Positions 9,481 through 18,402 of a stretch of 64,000 nucleotides of DNA are shown here, piece after piece. The first letter of the stretch is position 1. Each line of letters starts with the position of its first letter. The position numbers and the translations under genes were made by a program. The DNA is from an endosymbiont of Galathealinum brachiosum. Lineage in GTDB: Bacteria; Pseudomonadota; Gammaproteobacteria; SZUA-229. The stretch spans positions 62,001 through 126,000 of the forward strand of contig QFXC01000014.1 of the NCBI GenBank assembly GCA_003349885.1. Direction: 5' to 3'. Under the pieces are notes generated by a model. That model saw only the letters and a list, made by a program, of their open reading frames with translations, did no database searches and was not told where the DNA came from.

Positions 9481-11772
9481 CTATTCACCGGGGCCAGGAA
9501 CAAAGTACTCAGGCTCCTGACCATCCAGCAGCACTACATCAAATATAACGCTGGGATCTTCATAAAGAACATCTACAAACTCAAACGCAGCGGGTGAAGA
9601 AACAAGATTCTTTTTCACCTTAACTCTGACAAAAGCCGGGCAACGCACTTTTATAAAGCCAATCTTACAGGTTTTGGTTTTGAGTACAGGGAATTCAGCA
9701 AACAGATTAATTTTTCCCTGAGGACCTCTAAAAGTATTAGTAATAACCGGCCCCTGAGTAATTACAAACTCTGCCGGTTCCGCACCGACACCATCACTCA
9801 GTAAATCAATATCAACACCGTAAAAGAACTCTAATTCTTCACTTAAAAGTGATAACACACCTTCAACTCCTGCAATAATAAATTTCCTGCTACCAAAACC
9901 ACCGTACACAGTCGCTTCTATATTTGCGAAAGGCGTAATAGCAGTTCCCAGCCGGTAATCATCGTTGGCACTGGTGAAAAGAATCGGGTTTAAGTTCTGG
10001 TCAACAGTACCGATTCTGATACCCATATTACCGGTGACATAACCGCCAGCACTCATGGGAATAGGTCCAACATAGAAAGTGGCTTCGAGAAGTTTACCTT
10101 TATCCGGATCCGGAAACTCCTTGGAAAAGGAATACAGGTTATCCACCTGATCTATGGATATTTCTACACCACTTAATATAGAGGGCTCTTCTCCCGGGGG
10201 AACAGTGACCCAACTCGTTAGAATTAGACCCGAGTGACGAATTTCTAATGAAATTTTGTTCTCATCTTCAGCAGGTTTTCCTTCATAATCCGGCACCAGT
10301 TGTGTCCGCATATCAATTGCCATATATTCAAAGGGAGTCTTAAAAATAGTCATAGGAATCGATGCATTCAAAGTCTCTACATAACCTTTATGGTCAGCAG
10401 TCGCATAGTTACCAAAATTAACTCCAAATGCAAAAACCGAACCACCAGCTCTGATATTAAAGCCCACACCGTTATTTAATGGCTCAGAGGGCAACGAATA
10501 TTCAGGCGTATATCCGTTTAGGTCTGGAGTTGGTAGTACCGTTGATTCAACCGGGGGTAAAGTAATTACTAATGGAGAACAAACTTCGTTGTCTTCGGGT
10601 ATAGCATCAGTAATAAGTTGATCTGTTGGACGGATTTCAACACAGATAGAAAAATCTGTGACATCCATCGCCAGCGTTTCATTTGTCGCAACATCACAGT
10701 TTGCTGCTTTTGGATAATTATTTAAAAACGCTTTTAAGGCATTAATGGCCTCTTGCGTAAGATCCGGTGGTGGCAAAGTTGGTGGCGGTGGATCACCAAG
10801 AACAACCGGAATATCCGTTCTTACACAGTTATAACGCATTGCAAAGGCAAGCTCACTACCCAGTTTGCCGGGAAAATAATAACTCATTAATGAGGAATTA
10901 CGCCCAACATCATCCAGAGTAACGCCCTCAGAAGTAAAATTACCTTCTACTTCTGATCCCGAGGTAACCAGTTGCGGATTAAACGTACCCATTGATAGCC
11001 ACTCCACAGCAGTTGTTGCACCGTCAGGGGCTATGCCATAAGCATTCATATAACGTTGCTGGTCTGAACTCCAGAGGTAAAGTGGCACATCATGACTTGT
11101 TGATTGATCAGAACGTGAAATTCTTAATTTCGCAAAGGCCTCAATATCAACATTTTCTCCAACTCTTAAGCCATCTGAACCTACTCCTAAGGTGGCGCTG
11201 GCGTCTGCGTTGTAAACATTATTATTAAGTTCATTAACTTGATCATCATAGGATAATGTGCTGATTTCAAGGGAAGCACGATCCAGAGTAAGCCCCGTAA
11301 TTAAGAGATTGGGAGCAACCGGAAGCGAAAAAATGACTTCAACAGAGGCGACGTTATCCTCTTCATCGGTTTCAACTAACTCATCGGCCGCATCAACAAT
11401 AGCCGATACATAATATTCACCGGGTAATTCGACACTTGCGGGTATATTGATTTCAATTTCATAAGGGCCGCCGCCGCTAACAACATTCTCAATAGTTGCC
11501 GTACCCAGAGGTATTTGTCGAGCTTCCAGTTCAGGGTCATCTTTTTTCTCAACAGCATAAAGTGAGACGCTGACCTGATCGCCTTCTACCTCACTTTCCA
11601 ACTCAACTTCAAACACCATTGGATAAGAAATTTCAGGGTCGAGCGTAAGTACTTTGAGTGATGTAAGCGATAAATTTTTTGGTGGAGGGGAATCACTACC
11701 ACCACTGCAGGCAGAGAGTAAAGTAGTAGCAAAAACAATAATCAACAGCTTGTTAAATGTTATGTTTTTCAT
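9481..11772 (-). CDS. Large lipoprotein with N-terminal CARDB-like domain
   Basis: A 763-residue protein with a lipoprotein signal (LLSACSGG, lipidated Cys22) and a GGSDSPPP linker. Residues 36-150 look like a CARDB/Ig-type adhesion domain (phrases such as GEYYVSAIVDAADEL followed by ETDEEDN). The remaining 600 residues are beta-rich and unassigned, with a short Pro-rich spacer (PPPPTLPPPDL). Several cysteines in the middle and near the C-terminus (TKTCKIGF, VRCPAF) may form disulfides. A good ribosome site (GAGGAC) precedes the start. It is the first gene of a two-gene operon with the HEAT-repeat protein, which suggests the two work together at the cell envelope. Confidence 0.75.
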   Translation of the reverse strand: MKNITFNKLLIIVFATTLLSACSGGSDSPPPKNLSLTSLKVLTLDPEISYPMVFEVELESEVEGDQVSVSLYAVEKKDDPELEARQIPLGTATIENVVSGGGPYEIEINIPASVELPGEYYVSAIVDAADELVETDEEDNVASVEVIFSLPVAPNLLITGLTLDRASLEISTLSYDDQVNELNNNVYNADASATLGVGSDGLRVGENVDIEAFAKLRISRSDQSTSHDVPLYLWSSDQQRYMNAYGIAPDGATTAVEWLSMGTFNPQLVTSGSEVEGNFTSEGVTLDDVGRNSSLMSYYFPGKLGSELAFAMRYNCVRTDIPVVLGDPPPPTLPPPDLTQEAINALKAFLNNYPKAANCDVATNETLAMDVTDFSICVEIRPTDQLITDAIPEDNEVCSPLVITLPPVESTVLPTPDLNGYTPEYSLPSEPLNNGVGFNIRAGGSVFAFGVNFGNYATADHKGYVETLNASIPMTIFKTPFEYMAIDMRTQLVPDYEGKPAEDENKISLEIRHSGLILTSWVTVPPGEEPSILSGVEISIDQVDNLYSFSKEFPDPDKGKLLEATFYVGPIPMSAGGYVTGNMGIRIGTVDQNLNPILFTSANDDYRLGTAITPFANIEATVYGGFGSRKFIIAGVEGVLSLLSEELEFFYGVDIDLLSDGVGAEPAEFVITQGPVITNTFRGPQGKINLFAEFPVLKTKTCKIGFIKVRCPAFVRVKVKKNLVSSPAAFEFVDVLYEDPSVIFDVVLLDGQEPEYFVPGPGE

Positions 11773-12024
11773 TATCTAGTCCTCAGATAATATGTGTAGT
11801 TACAATATTTTAATGAGCTTCATATATTATTCATATATTATTTTCATAAAAATTATCCCTGTACTTTATTACCTGTTGAAACAATCTGAAATAGATCAGG
11901 CAATAGTACAAAGAGGGTAAATTATACAGCAATAAAGTATGCAAAAATACCTGAATCAAAACTCAGTTATTTATAATATTAGACAATATTGAAGTAATAA
12001 TCAGAATATATTCCTTATAACAAA

Positions 12025-13386
12025 TTAGTACTGATTATTATTTCTGGCTAACTTTATAAGGCTAGCAAGTTCTTTTTCAATATTTTTTCGCTTTTTCAAT
12101 AAATATCGACGTAAATTACCACTTCTTATTAGTATTATAAAAACACGTAGATTATCAATTATCTGGTGTTGTTCACGTTCAATTATTAAAGCGGTAAGTG
12201 ATGTAGGCAACAATAACACTACATAAATAATGGCTGCGTTTAAACCAGATAGAGAATAAACAACCTGTGTTTGAAGAAACCAGAAAACACTGAAGAACAG
12301 GGTTCCTGTCAGAATTTTAGATGTATCATACTGATCATCTCCCTTAGACAATAATCGACTTGATATTTTTGTCATTAAATAAGGTAGAAATGAATTTATA
12401 AAACCATATAATCCAACAGGTAAAACAACAAGAATTATAAAGAAACTACGTAAGACAAATTTCCTGATCATCTGAGAGTTATAACTGACACTTAAATTAT
12501 AATCATTAATGCCGAGTTTATTACATAAACGGTTAAAGTGTCTTAAGTGATGTTTAAATTCATCTACTTTGTCAGGAACTGTTTTATGAAGATATTCGTT
12601 TGCTGTTAATAATAATTTATGAGATTTAAACTTCTGACTCAGGTTTCTCTTGCGTGACTTTTTATGTCTTAATGAAAAAAATCGTTCAACCTGTTTTACA
12701 AATACCAGATCTTCTACTTCTTCAACCTCTAATACAAGACCCTTCATTGCCATCATAATTCTATCAGTAAGCGTTTTAACATCCTGCTCTTCACTCAATG
12801 ACCATTCATTTTCTATTTCAACTGGTTTACCAAAATTTATATAAACATTACTTCTAAATTTAACTGTATTCGTAAAATTTAACCCTATGGGTATAACCAG
12901 TGGTACTTCATTATATTTTTCTTTATATCCTAAAATGATTCTTGATACGCCTGTTTTTAATTGCTTTAGTTGTAAATCTGAATGACTCTGCCCTTCAGGA
13001 AATATCATTAATACTTCATTTTTCGCCAGCATTTCATATGCTTTTATAAACATGGCATCATTATCAACTACACCATCCTCCGAATCCTGCCGCCTATAGA
13101 CAGGTACGGCCTGCCATACTGATAGAATAATTTTAAGAATCGGGTTTTTAAATAAACCACTTCTTGCAAGAGGGTGTATTAAACGTTTACTGGTGTACTG
13201 TAATAAAACTGCATCTGCAAGAGCATTCGAATGATTTGCGCATAGTATAATCGGACGTATATTATTTAAAATATCCGCACCGGTAATTTCAATTTTTTTA
13301 TAAAATGAAACCACAAAAAGACAACAGAGCTTTTGCCAGAGTTTTTGTGATACACCTAATTTGAGTTTGTTTTTATGCTCTTCCAT
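12025..13386 (-). CDS. PlsC-type acyltransferase with C-terminal membrane domain
   Basis: A 453-residue protein. The N-terminal half is a glycerolipid acyltransferase domain: catalytic CANHSNALAD (NH-x4-D type, about residues 49-58) and substrate box FPEGQSHSD near 134. The second half has two or three membrane helices (about 311-336, 358-376 and 380-400) and a basic tail. This layout resembles bacterial proteins annotated as glycerol-3-phosphate or dihydroxyacetone-phosphate acyltransferases. The box reads FPEGQS where PlsC has FPEGTR, so the acceptor may differ from that of the PlsC-like protein at 500-1201. The gene appears to be transcribed alone. Confidence 0.8.
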   Translation of the reverse strand: MEEHKNKLKLGVSQKLWQKLCCLFVVSFYKKIEITGADILNNIRPIILCANHSNALADAVLLQYTSKRLIHPLARSGLFKNPILKIILSVWQAVPVYRRQDSEDGVVDNDAMFIKAYEMLAKNEVLMIFPEGQSHSDLQLKQLKTGVSRIILGYKEKYNEVPLVIPIGLNFTNTVKFRSNVYINFGKPVEIENEWSLSEEQDVKTLTDRIMMAMKGLVLEVEEVEDLVFVKQVERFFSLRHKKSRKRNLSQKFKSHKLLLTANEYLHKTVPDKVDEFKHHLRHFNRLCNKLGINDYNLSVSYNSQMIRKFVLRSFFIILVVLPVGLYGFINSFLPYLMTKISSRLLSKGDDQYDTSKILTGTLFFSVFWFLQTQVVYSLSGLNAAIIYVVLLLPTSLTALIIEREQHQIIDNLRVFIILIRSGNLRRYLLKKRKNIEKELASLIKLARNNNQY

Positions 13387-13628
13387 GATTTCTCTATTTT
13401 CATTTAATTTAATAATTAGTCTTACAGGATACTATTATATTAAGTCGATAGAAATTAACCTAATTAGAATAATTTCTGTCCAGTAATATATATAGCAACT
13501 TTTATTCAAAAGCTCAAAGCTATGGTCAGATGACCCAGAAGTTTATTCATTCTATGATTATCAAACTGGTATTTTGATACAAAACGCTCTCCCCTCTTAT
13601 TTATCGTTATTTAACAAACGCCTATTAT

Positions 13629-13644
13629 TCAACCAAAAGGTTGA
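13629..13644. promoter_or_regulatory. Operator-like inverted repeat 1 of the ArsR-type regulator
   Basis: TCAACC-AAAA-GGTTGA, a perfect 6-4-6 inverted repeat 32 bases before the regulator start. The half-site AACC/GGTT recurs in the palindrome at 13670-13681, which suggests one protein binds both. Confidence 0.55.
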
Positions 13645-13669
13645 CTATAAATAAAAAGCCATTATACTG

Positions 13670-13681
13670 AACCATATGGTT
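13670..13681. promoter_or_regulatory. Operator-like palindrome 2 overlapping the regulator start codon
   Basis: AACCATATGGTT is a perfect 12-base palindrome containing the ATG at 13676. It shares half-sites with the repeat at 13629-13644. Binding here would block transcription and cover the start codon, as expected for autorepression by an ArsR-type protein. Confidence 0.5.
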
Positions 13682-14023
13682 GAATATAAAAAAGATAAAA
13701 TCCTTTCAGAGCTGTTAAAAGCAGTAAGTGATACTACTCGTCGCTCACTCTTAACGCAGCTTTGCCAACAGGGACCAAGCCGTGTCACAGATTTGGCTAA
13801 CTACTATGACATGTCATTAAACGCAATTTCAAAACATATAAAGGTACTTGAGAAAGCAGGCCTGGTTAGTCGTAAAAATATAGGCCGTAGCCATTGGATT
13901 GAAGCGGATTTAAAGAAAGTCAGGGTAGTTAATGAGTGGTTCACAGAGCTTAAATCTATATGGGATTTACGTCTGGACAAATTAAACGACATATTACAAA
14001 ACGGAGAGAATGATAATGACTGA
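13676..14023 (+). CDS. ArsR-family winged-helix transcription regulator
   Basis: A 115-residue regulator with a winged helix-turn-helix over residues 10-80: SDTTRRSLLTQLCQQGPSRV, then the recognition region YYDMSLNAISKHIKVLEKAG. There are almost no cysteines (one), so it is not a typical metal sensor. It fits the ArsR subgroup paired with AHSA1-like proteins. It overlaps the next gene, which supports translational coupling, and its upstream region carries two matching inverted repeats, so it probably represses its own operon (13676-14918). Confidence 0.85.
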   Translation: MVEYKKDKILSELLKAVSDTTRRSLLTQLCQQGPSRVTDLANYYDMSLNAISKHIKVLEKAGLVSRKNIGRSHWIEADLKKVRVVNEWFTELKSIWDLRLDKLNDILQNGENDND

Positions 14024-14441
14024 TTTAGCAGTGAATGTTAATAAAACCATAGATGCCCCTGTTAAAGATGTATTTGAGGCCTGGTTAAACCCGAAAACTT
14101 TAACAAAATTTATTTTACCTATGCCTGGCATGCCTGAACCTGATGTTGAATCAGATTCTGTAGAAGGAGGTAAATTCACCATAATCATGCACGTGGGAGA
14201 AGATAAAATACCACACACCGGTCAATACCTGGAAATTGAACGGTTTAATAAACTGGTTTTTACCTGGGAGTCCCCTTTTTCGACAGACAATAGTACGGTA
14301 AGCCTGCTATTTAAGGCGATAACTGATACTCAAACTCATGTAGAACTGACACATGTGAGGTTTATTGATGAAGAAGCTCGCTCAAATCACGAAGGAGGAT
14401 GGACGAATATTCTAGACAGATTAAATGAAATTATAAGCTAG
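14016..14441 (+). CDS. SRPBCC / AHSA1-like domain protein
   Basis: A 141-residue START-fold protein of the Aha1 C-terminal-like family (IDAPVKDVFEAWLNPKTL at the start, then GGKFTIIMHVGE, TFTWESP-type strand, and VELTHVRF with GGWTNILDRL at the end). These small cavity proteins bind hydrophobic ligands; their roles are mostly unknown. The ATG at 14016 was chosen over 14010 because GGAGAG at 14003-14008 is at normal spacing from it. It overlaps the ArsR-type gene by 8 bases, a common pairing in bacteria. Confidence 0.8.
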   Translation: MTDLAVNVNKTIDAPVKDVFEAWLNPKTLTKFILPMPGMPEPDVESDSVEGGKFTIIMHVGEDKIPHTGQYLEIERFNKLVFTWESPFSTDNSTVSLLFKAITDTQTHVELTHVRFIDEEARSNHEGGWTNILDRLNEIIS

Positions 14442-14465
14442 ATAAATTAAAAACAAGGAGAGGAT

Positions 14466-14918
14466 ATGAAATATTCGTTTTGTAAAAACTTAAGCTTTAG
14501 CCTGCTGAGTATGAGCCTGTTATTGCCATATTCAGCTTTAGCAATAAACACATCATTAATCGTAAATCTGCCAGCTGAAAAACTAAACTGGAAAGTAACA
14601 CCTGAAGGAGCTGCTTTTGCGGCATTAGAGGGTGACCGCTTTAAAGGCCCATATATGGCTATGGTAAAACTTCCAGCCGGAATTACGAGCCCGATGCATG
14701 TAAAATCGGCTAATATGTATGGAATGGTGATATCGGGTACCTTCTCGCATATTGCTAAAGACGCTAAATTATCAAGTGAAATACAATTACCAGCCGGTTC
14801 TTATTATATGATTCCAGCTAATCTTCCACATATCAGTAAGTGTATTTCTAAAGTTGAATGCGTGAGTTTTCTATATCAGGATGGAAAGTTCGATTTCATT
14901 ACTGAATTAAAGCAATAA
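14466..14918 (+). CDS. Exported cupin-fold protein
   Basis: A 150-residue protein with a signal peptide (cleavage near ALA, residue 26) and a small beta-barrel of cupin type, resembling proteins with DUF4437-like domains. The motifs ITSPMHVKSANMYGMVISG and AGSYYMIPANLPHISKC cover the two cupin boxes. The histidines HVKS and PHIS could bind a metal, but the set of ligands is incomplete. Preceded by an AAGGAGAGG ribosome site and 24 bases after the AHSA1-like gene, so it is probably in the ArsR-controlled operon. Confidence 0.7.
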   Translation: MKYSFCKNLSFSLLSMSLLLPYSALAINTSLIVNLPAEKLNWKVTPEGAAFAALEGDRFKGPYMAMVKLPAGITSPMHVKSANMYGMVISGTFSHIAKDAKLSSEIQLPAGSYYMIPANLPHISKCISKVECVSFLYQDGKFDFITELKQ

Positions 14919-14943
14919 AGAGCTTAGAGTATTAAAATCAGGT

Positions 14944-14981
14944 ACTCATTCATTACCGCTGTTCACAATTAGTGAATGAGT
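14944..14981. terminator. Inverted repeat after the ArsR-operon, possible terminator
   Basis: ACTCATTCA and TGAATGAGT form a 9-bp stem with a 20-base loop, 25 bases after the cupin stop. No T tract follows; it may act as an mRNA 3'-end structure. Confidence 0.35.
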
Positions 14982-15001
14982 GCACAGATTATATTATCTA
15001 G

Positions 15002-15041
15002 ATGGTTAACCATGTAACGCATAATTTAATAGTATGCGTTA
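15002..15041. promoter_or_regulatory. Two inverted repeats at the start of the ECF sigma operon
   Basis: A perfect 12-base palindrome ATGGTTAACCAT at 15002-15013 is followed by TAACGCATA (15015-15023) and TATGCGTTA (15033-15041). The second repeat covers the ATG at 15034. They could bind a regulator or fold in the mRNA and control translation. Confidence 0.4.
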
Positions 15042-15624
15042 TATAAATATGTCGATATCTAATTTATGGTCTAGCAAACAAACAGATCATGAGCGCTTTG
15101 AACTACTCGTAAGGCCTCATGTGGTTCGTCTTTATAAACTGGCTTATCGCCTGACAGGCCAACGTGTTGATGCCGATGACCTTATTCAGGATGTCATGCT
15201 CAAGTTATACCCTCGCCTCACAGAACTGCAATCCATTGAGAATCTAAGCCCCTGGCTTTCACGTATTCTTTATCATCAGTTCATTGACCAGCAACGACGT
15301 GTAAAGCGCTCCCCAGTTGAATATACTGATGATGAAGATGTACTCTATAGCAACTCAGCGACAGGTTCTTTGGAACCCACTGAGCTGCTGGAATCTGATA
15401 TCACACAGAAAAACATACAGAATGCATTAGAAAAGCTAAACCCCGAACAGCGCATTGTGCTGTTATTACACGACATTGAAGGTTATACACTACAGGAAAT
15501 TCAATATATACAGGACGTATCACTAGGCACCTTAAAATCACGATTACACCGCAGTAGAAATAAATTACGTGAATTATTAAATAAAATGGAACCTTTTACG
15601 GATGCCAGACGTGTTAGTAGTTAG
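15034..15624 (+). CDS. ECF-type RNA polymerase sigma factor
   Basis: A 196-residue sigma-70 family factor of the extracytoplasmic type. Region 2 is at about residues 24-95 (LTGQRVDADDLIQDVMLKLY, the core-binding and -10-reading part). Region 4 is at about 128-185 (LNPEQRIVLLLHDIEGYTLQ and GTLKSRLHRSRNKLRELL, which reads the -35). No C-terminal extension. Translation may instead begin at the ATG at 15049; neither has a visible ribosome site. The next gene encodes a zinc-binding anti-sigma factor 12 bases later, so this is a sigma/anti-sigma pair that controls an envelope response. Confidence 0.9.
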   Translation: MRYINMSISNLWSSKQTDHERFELLVRPHVVRLYKLAYRLTGQRVDADDLIQDVMLKLYPRLTELQSIENLSPWLSRILYHQFIDQQRRVKRSPVEYTDDEDVLYSNSATGSLEPTELLESDITQKNIQNALEKLNPEQRIVLLLHDIEGYTLQEIQYIQDVSLGTLKSRLHRSRNKLRELLNKMEPFTDARRVSS

Positions 15625-15636
15625 CAGAGAGAAAAT

Positions 15637-16305
15637 ATGAATTGTACAGACATCAACACATTTAAAGACGACTACCTGGACGGGCAACTTCCTTCTTTAC
15701 AGAAAGCTGTTTTCGAGCAGCATTTGATCGAATGTAAAAACTGTAATGAAACTGTAAATGCTTCACAGCAAATACTGGATGTAATGGGTACTTTGACAGC
15801 ACCTGAGCCCGCTGATGACTTTGTTGAAAAAATGTTTAAGGAAGTACGCAAACAGTATCCAGAAAAATCATCCCATCACTTTGTTGCAGGTTTTGCAACA
15901 GCGATGGCAGCTGGTTTTGCATTGTGGTTTATAAGCACGATATTTGAAGTGCAACAACAATCATTACCTGCTTCTAATGAAATGATGATTTCTCTGAATA
16001 CAGAACGAAGTGTAAGACTCATGTTTGATGCACCTGACAATATAAAACAGGTTACATTAAGCATTAAATTGCCAGATAATATCGAACTGTCCGGTTTTGC
16101 GGGACAGTCTGAGCTATCATGGCAAACCAGTTTTACTAAAGGACCTAATATTTTAACTCTGCCAATTAAAGCGGTAGATCAGGGTGCAGGTGAATTAATT
16201 GCACGTTTGAACTACGGTGATAAATTAAAAGAATTTCATCTGGTGATAAAAACAGCAGAAGACGGTGTTGTGAACTATCAACTTAAACCGTTTACATCTG
16301 TATAA
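15637..16305 (+). CDS. Membrane-bound anti-sigma factor with zinc-binding ZAS motif
   Basis: A 222-residue protein. The cytoplasmic domain has the HxxxCxxC signature (H29, C33, C36) of zinc-binding anti-sigma domains. One membrane helix follows at about residues 79-102, and the rest is a periplasmic beta-rich domain of about 120 residues. It should hold the sigma factor encoded just upstream inactive until an envelope signal arrives. The ligand or stress is not evident from sequence. Confidence 0.85.
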   Translation: MNCTDINTFKDDYLDGQLPSLQKAVFEQHLIECKNCNETVNASQQILDVMGTLTAPEPADDFVEKMFKEVRKQYPEKSSHHFVAGFATAMAAGFALWFISTIFEVQQQSLPASNEMMISLNTERSVRLMFDAPDNIKQVTLSIKLPDNIELSGFAGQSELSWQTSFTKGPNILTLPIKAVDQGAGELIARLNYGDKLKEFHLVIKTAEDGVVNYQLKPFTSV

Positions 16306-16324
16306 ATATTTGGAGATTAAGTAC

Positions 16325-16774
16325 ATGAAAAAATTAAGTATAGCAATTACGTTAGGGTTAGGAATGTCATTGCCTTACGCTGCACTGGCTGAAGAAGAAG
16401 ACGTTACAATTCGTATGATGGATATGGACGAAACAACGGCTGAAGAAGTGATGAAAGAAATTGAGCTTCCTGAATCTGCAAGCGACATGGGCAGGGAACG
16501 TTCGGCTAAAGGCATTGCTAATGCAAATGCACGTCATGAACGTAATCGCCTGAGAAAAGAAGAACATGAAGGTGACGATGACGAAGCTCATACTCAGGAA
16601 GATATGGATACAGAAACTGAAGCAGAGCACGACGATGACAATGAAATGGTTAAAGAAGATCATTTAAGAGGTCTGGAACGTGCAGCTGAAGTTAGAGCAA
16701 CACCTGAACGCCCTGAATTACCCGAGCTGCCAGAAGCAGCAGAAAGTAATCGCGCGGATCACTCAAACAAATAA
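16325..16774 (+). CDS. Exported, highly acidic low-complexity protein, unknown function
   Basis: A 149-residue protein with a signal peptide (cleavage near ALA, residue 22). The mature part is dominated by Asp, Glu, His and Met, for example GDDDEAHTQEDMDTETEAEHDDDNE, with Pro-rich repeats PERPELPELPE near the end. Such composition would suit binding of cations, but that is inference. The ATG at 16325 is preferred over an upstream TTG because GGAGA lies at 16312-16316. It is the last gene of the sigma/anti-sigma operon and is a likely target or modulator of that system. Confidence 0.65.
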   Translation: MKKLSIAITLGLGMSLPYAALAEEEDVTIRMMDMDETTAEEVMKEIELPESASDMGRERSAKGIANANARHERNRLRKEEHEGDDDEAHTQEDMDTETEAEHDDDNEMVKEDHLRGLERAAEVRATPERPELPELPEAAESNRADHSNK

Positions 16775-16793
16775 TAAACAAGCTGTTTAATAC

Positions 16794-16827
16794 AAAAACC
16801 TCTACCTGGTTTCAGGTTGAGGTTTTT
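16794..16827 (+). terminator. Strong rho-independent terminator of the sigma operon
   Basis: AAAAACCTC-T-ACCTG, loop GTTT, CAGGT-T-GAGGTTTTT: a 14-bp stem with one T-T mismatch, ending in a T run. It lies 20 bases after the acidic protein gene. Confidence 0.9.
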
Positions 16828-16855
16828 GCGTTTTAAAAACACTACTGGATACTGT

Positions 16856-18136
16856 ATGAGTCACCGACTCAGGGCTCGCATTAAATTACACCTAACTATT
16901 CTACTGGTTGTCTTTTCTAGTTCGACCATTGCATCATCTAAAAACCATTTTAAAGATGGCGTTAAATTATTCGAGACTGAAAAATACTCTCAGGCAGCTA
17001 AAAAATTCGAACTAGCAAGAAAACAGGGGCTTAAATCAACCGCACTTTATTACAACCTTGGCAGCACCTATTACAAAACTGGAAATTATAAAAAGTCCAG
17101 ACAATATTTCAATACGCTTAAAAATATACCCAGAATGAAATCTCTAGCCGAGTACAATCTTGGCCTTATTGCATTAAAACTGAATGACATCACAAAAGCC
17201 AACAATCACTTTAAAGCAGTTATTAAAGAGAACAAAGACAACAAGCTGATTTATTTATCTCAAAAAAAACTCGACAAATATTTGCCTGATAAAAAACCGT
17301 GGTCAGTTTATGCAGGAGCAACGCTGGGTTACGATGACAATATTAATATAGCTCCTGTGGGAATAGTTGTGAATGAATCAGGTGTTTTTACTGATTATGT
17401 TGTGGCTGCAGATTACGTAGTAAAGGGTAATAGAAAAAATGGCTGGATCAGCGACTTTATCCTTACAAACACTAACTACACTGCCACCAATATTTACGAT
17501 CAAAACCAGTATGGTGTCGGAATTAAAAAAACTCGTTCATATAACAAGTGGAATTCACATGTTAAATTCAGCTATGATAAATTCAACTATTCTCATGAAG
17601 ATTATCTAAGCACCTTTAAACTTGAAACACAGGGTAAATATAACTGGTCAAAAAACAGTAAGATATATCTAAAGTATCGATATGAAAACATCTCTAGCGA
17701 CAATGCCCTGTATGATTATCTCGATGGATGGAAACAGAATTTAAGAGCTGAATACCGCTTATATAATAAAAAGAGTAGCAGCCGCTTTTATTATGAAATG
17801 GAGCTAAACGATAGAAATGACCTTGTGACAGCCGTTACTGGAGATGAATTCAGTTACTCACCCACACGCCATGCATTTAGACTTAAACACACTGAGATTT
17901 TAAACAAAAAATGGAGAGCAACAGGCGACATCTCATATCGAACCAGTGATTACCCTGCTACCGCAACTCAGGATAGAAATGACGACCGTTACAAATTAGC
18001 CGCATACGCTGATTATCGATTAAATAAAAGACTACAAGTTCGATACAAACTGGAATACACAGATAATAATTCAAATGAAGCCATATTTGATTATACCAGG
18101 ACCGTATATACGCTTGGAATTAATGCTTTTTTCTAA
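16856..18136 (+). CDS. TPR-repeat protein with C-terminal outer-membrane beta-barrel
   Basis: A 426-residue protein. Residues 1-30 are a signal peptide. Three to four TPR units cover about 33-140 (YNLGSTYYKTGNYKKSRQYF, YNLGLIALKLNDITKANNHF). From about 150 to the end, alternating strands with many Tyr, Asn and Lys and a final ALGINAFF-type strand ending in Phe indicate a beta-barrel. The layout resembles DUF560-type/Slam-like outer-membrane proteins that help surface-expose lipoproteins, but the match is by layout only. The start at 16856 (ATG) is used because an upstream TTG at 16817 lies inside the terminator. Confidence 0.75.
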   Translation: MSHRLRARIKLHLTILLVVFSSSTIASSKNHFKDGVKLFETEKYSQAAKKFELARKQGLKSTALYYNLGSTYYKTGNYKKSRQYFNTLKNIPRMKSLAEYNLGLIALKLNDITKANNHFKAVIKENKDNKLIYLSQKKLDKYLPDKKPWSVYAGATLGYDDNINIAPVGIVVNESGVFTDYVVAADYVVKGNRKNGWISDFILTNTNYTATNIYDQNQYGVGIKKTRSYNKWNSHVKFSYDKFNYSHEDYLSTFKLETQGKYNWSKNSKIYLKYRYENISSDNALYDYLDGWKQNLRAEYRLYNKKSSSRFYYEMELNDRNDLVTAVTGDEFSYSPTRHAFRLKHTEILNKKWRATGDISYRTSDYPATATQDRNDDRYKLAAYADYRLNKRLQVRYKLEYTDNNSNEAIFDYTRTVYTLGINAFF

Positions 18137-18402
18137 CACCTAAATATAAAGCACCTGTATTAAACACCCTTATTAATACATTACTACCACTTCATGACTC
18201 GTCTTATCAACCTATACTTAAAGACAGTTTTCTATTATTGAATAATTTCTATTAAGACTTTAATATACTGATTCATTTAGGTTATCAGGCTGTTAAGTCA
18301 TTTACAGAGAAGTTTTAATTCTAATTTTTACCATTAGCTTCTAAATTATAACCTCTGGAAACAGGTGAATATTACCCCTGTTTTTACCACTGAGAAATCA
18401 CC

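Noticed and set aside
16817..16855. Upstream TTG start for the TPR-barrel gene
   Set aside because: It lies inside the terminator of the sigma operon; the ATG at 16856 gives a normal signal peptide.
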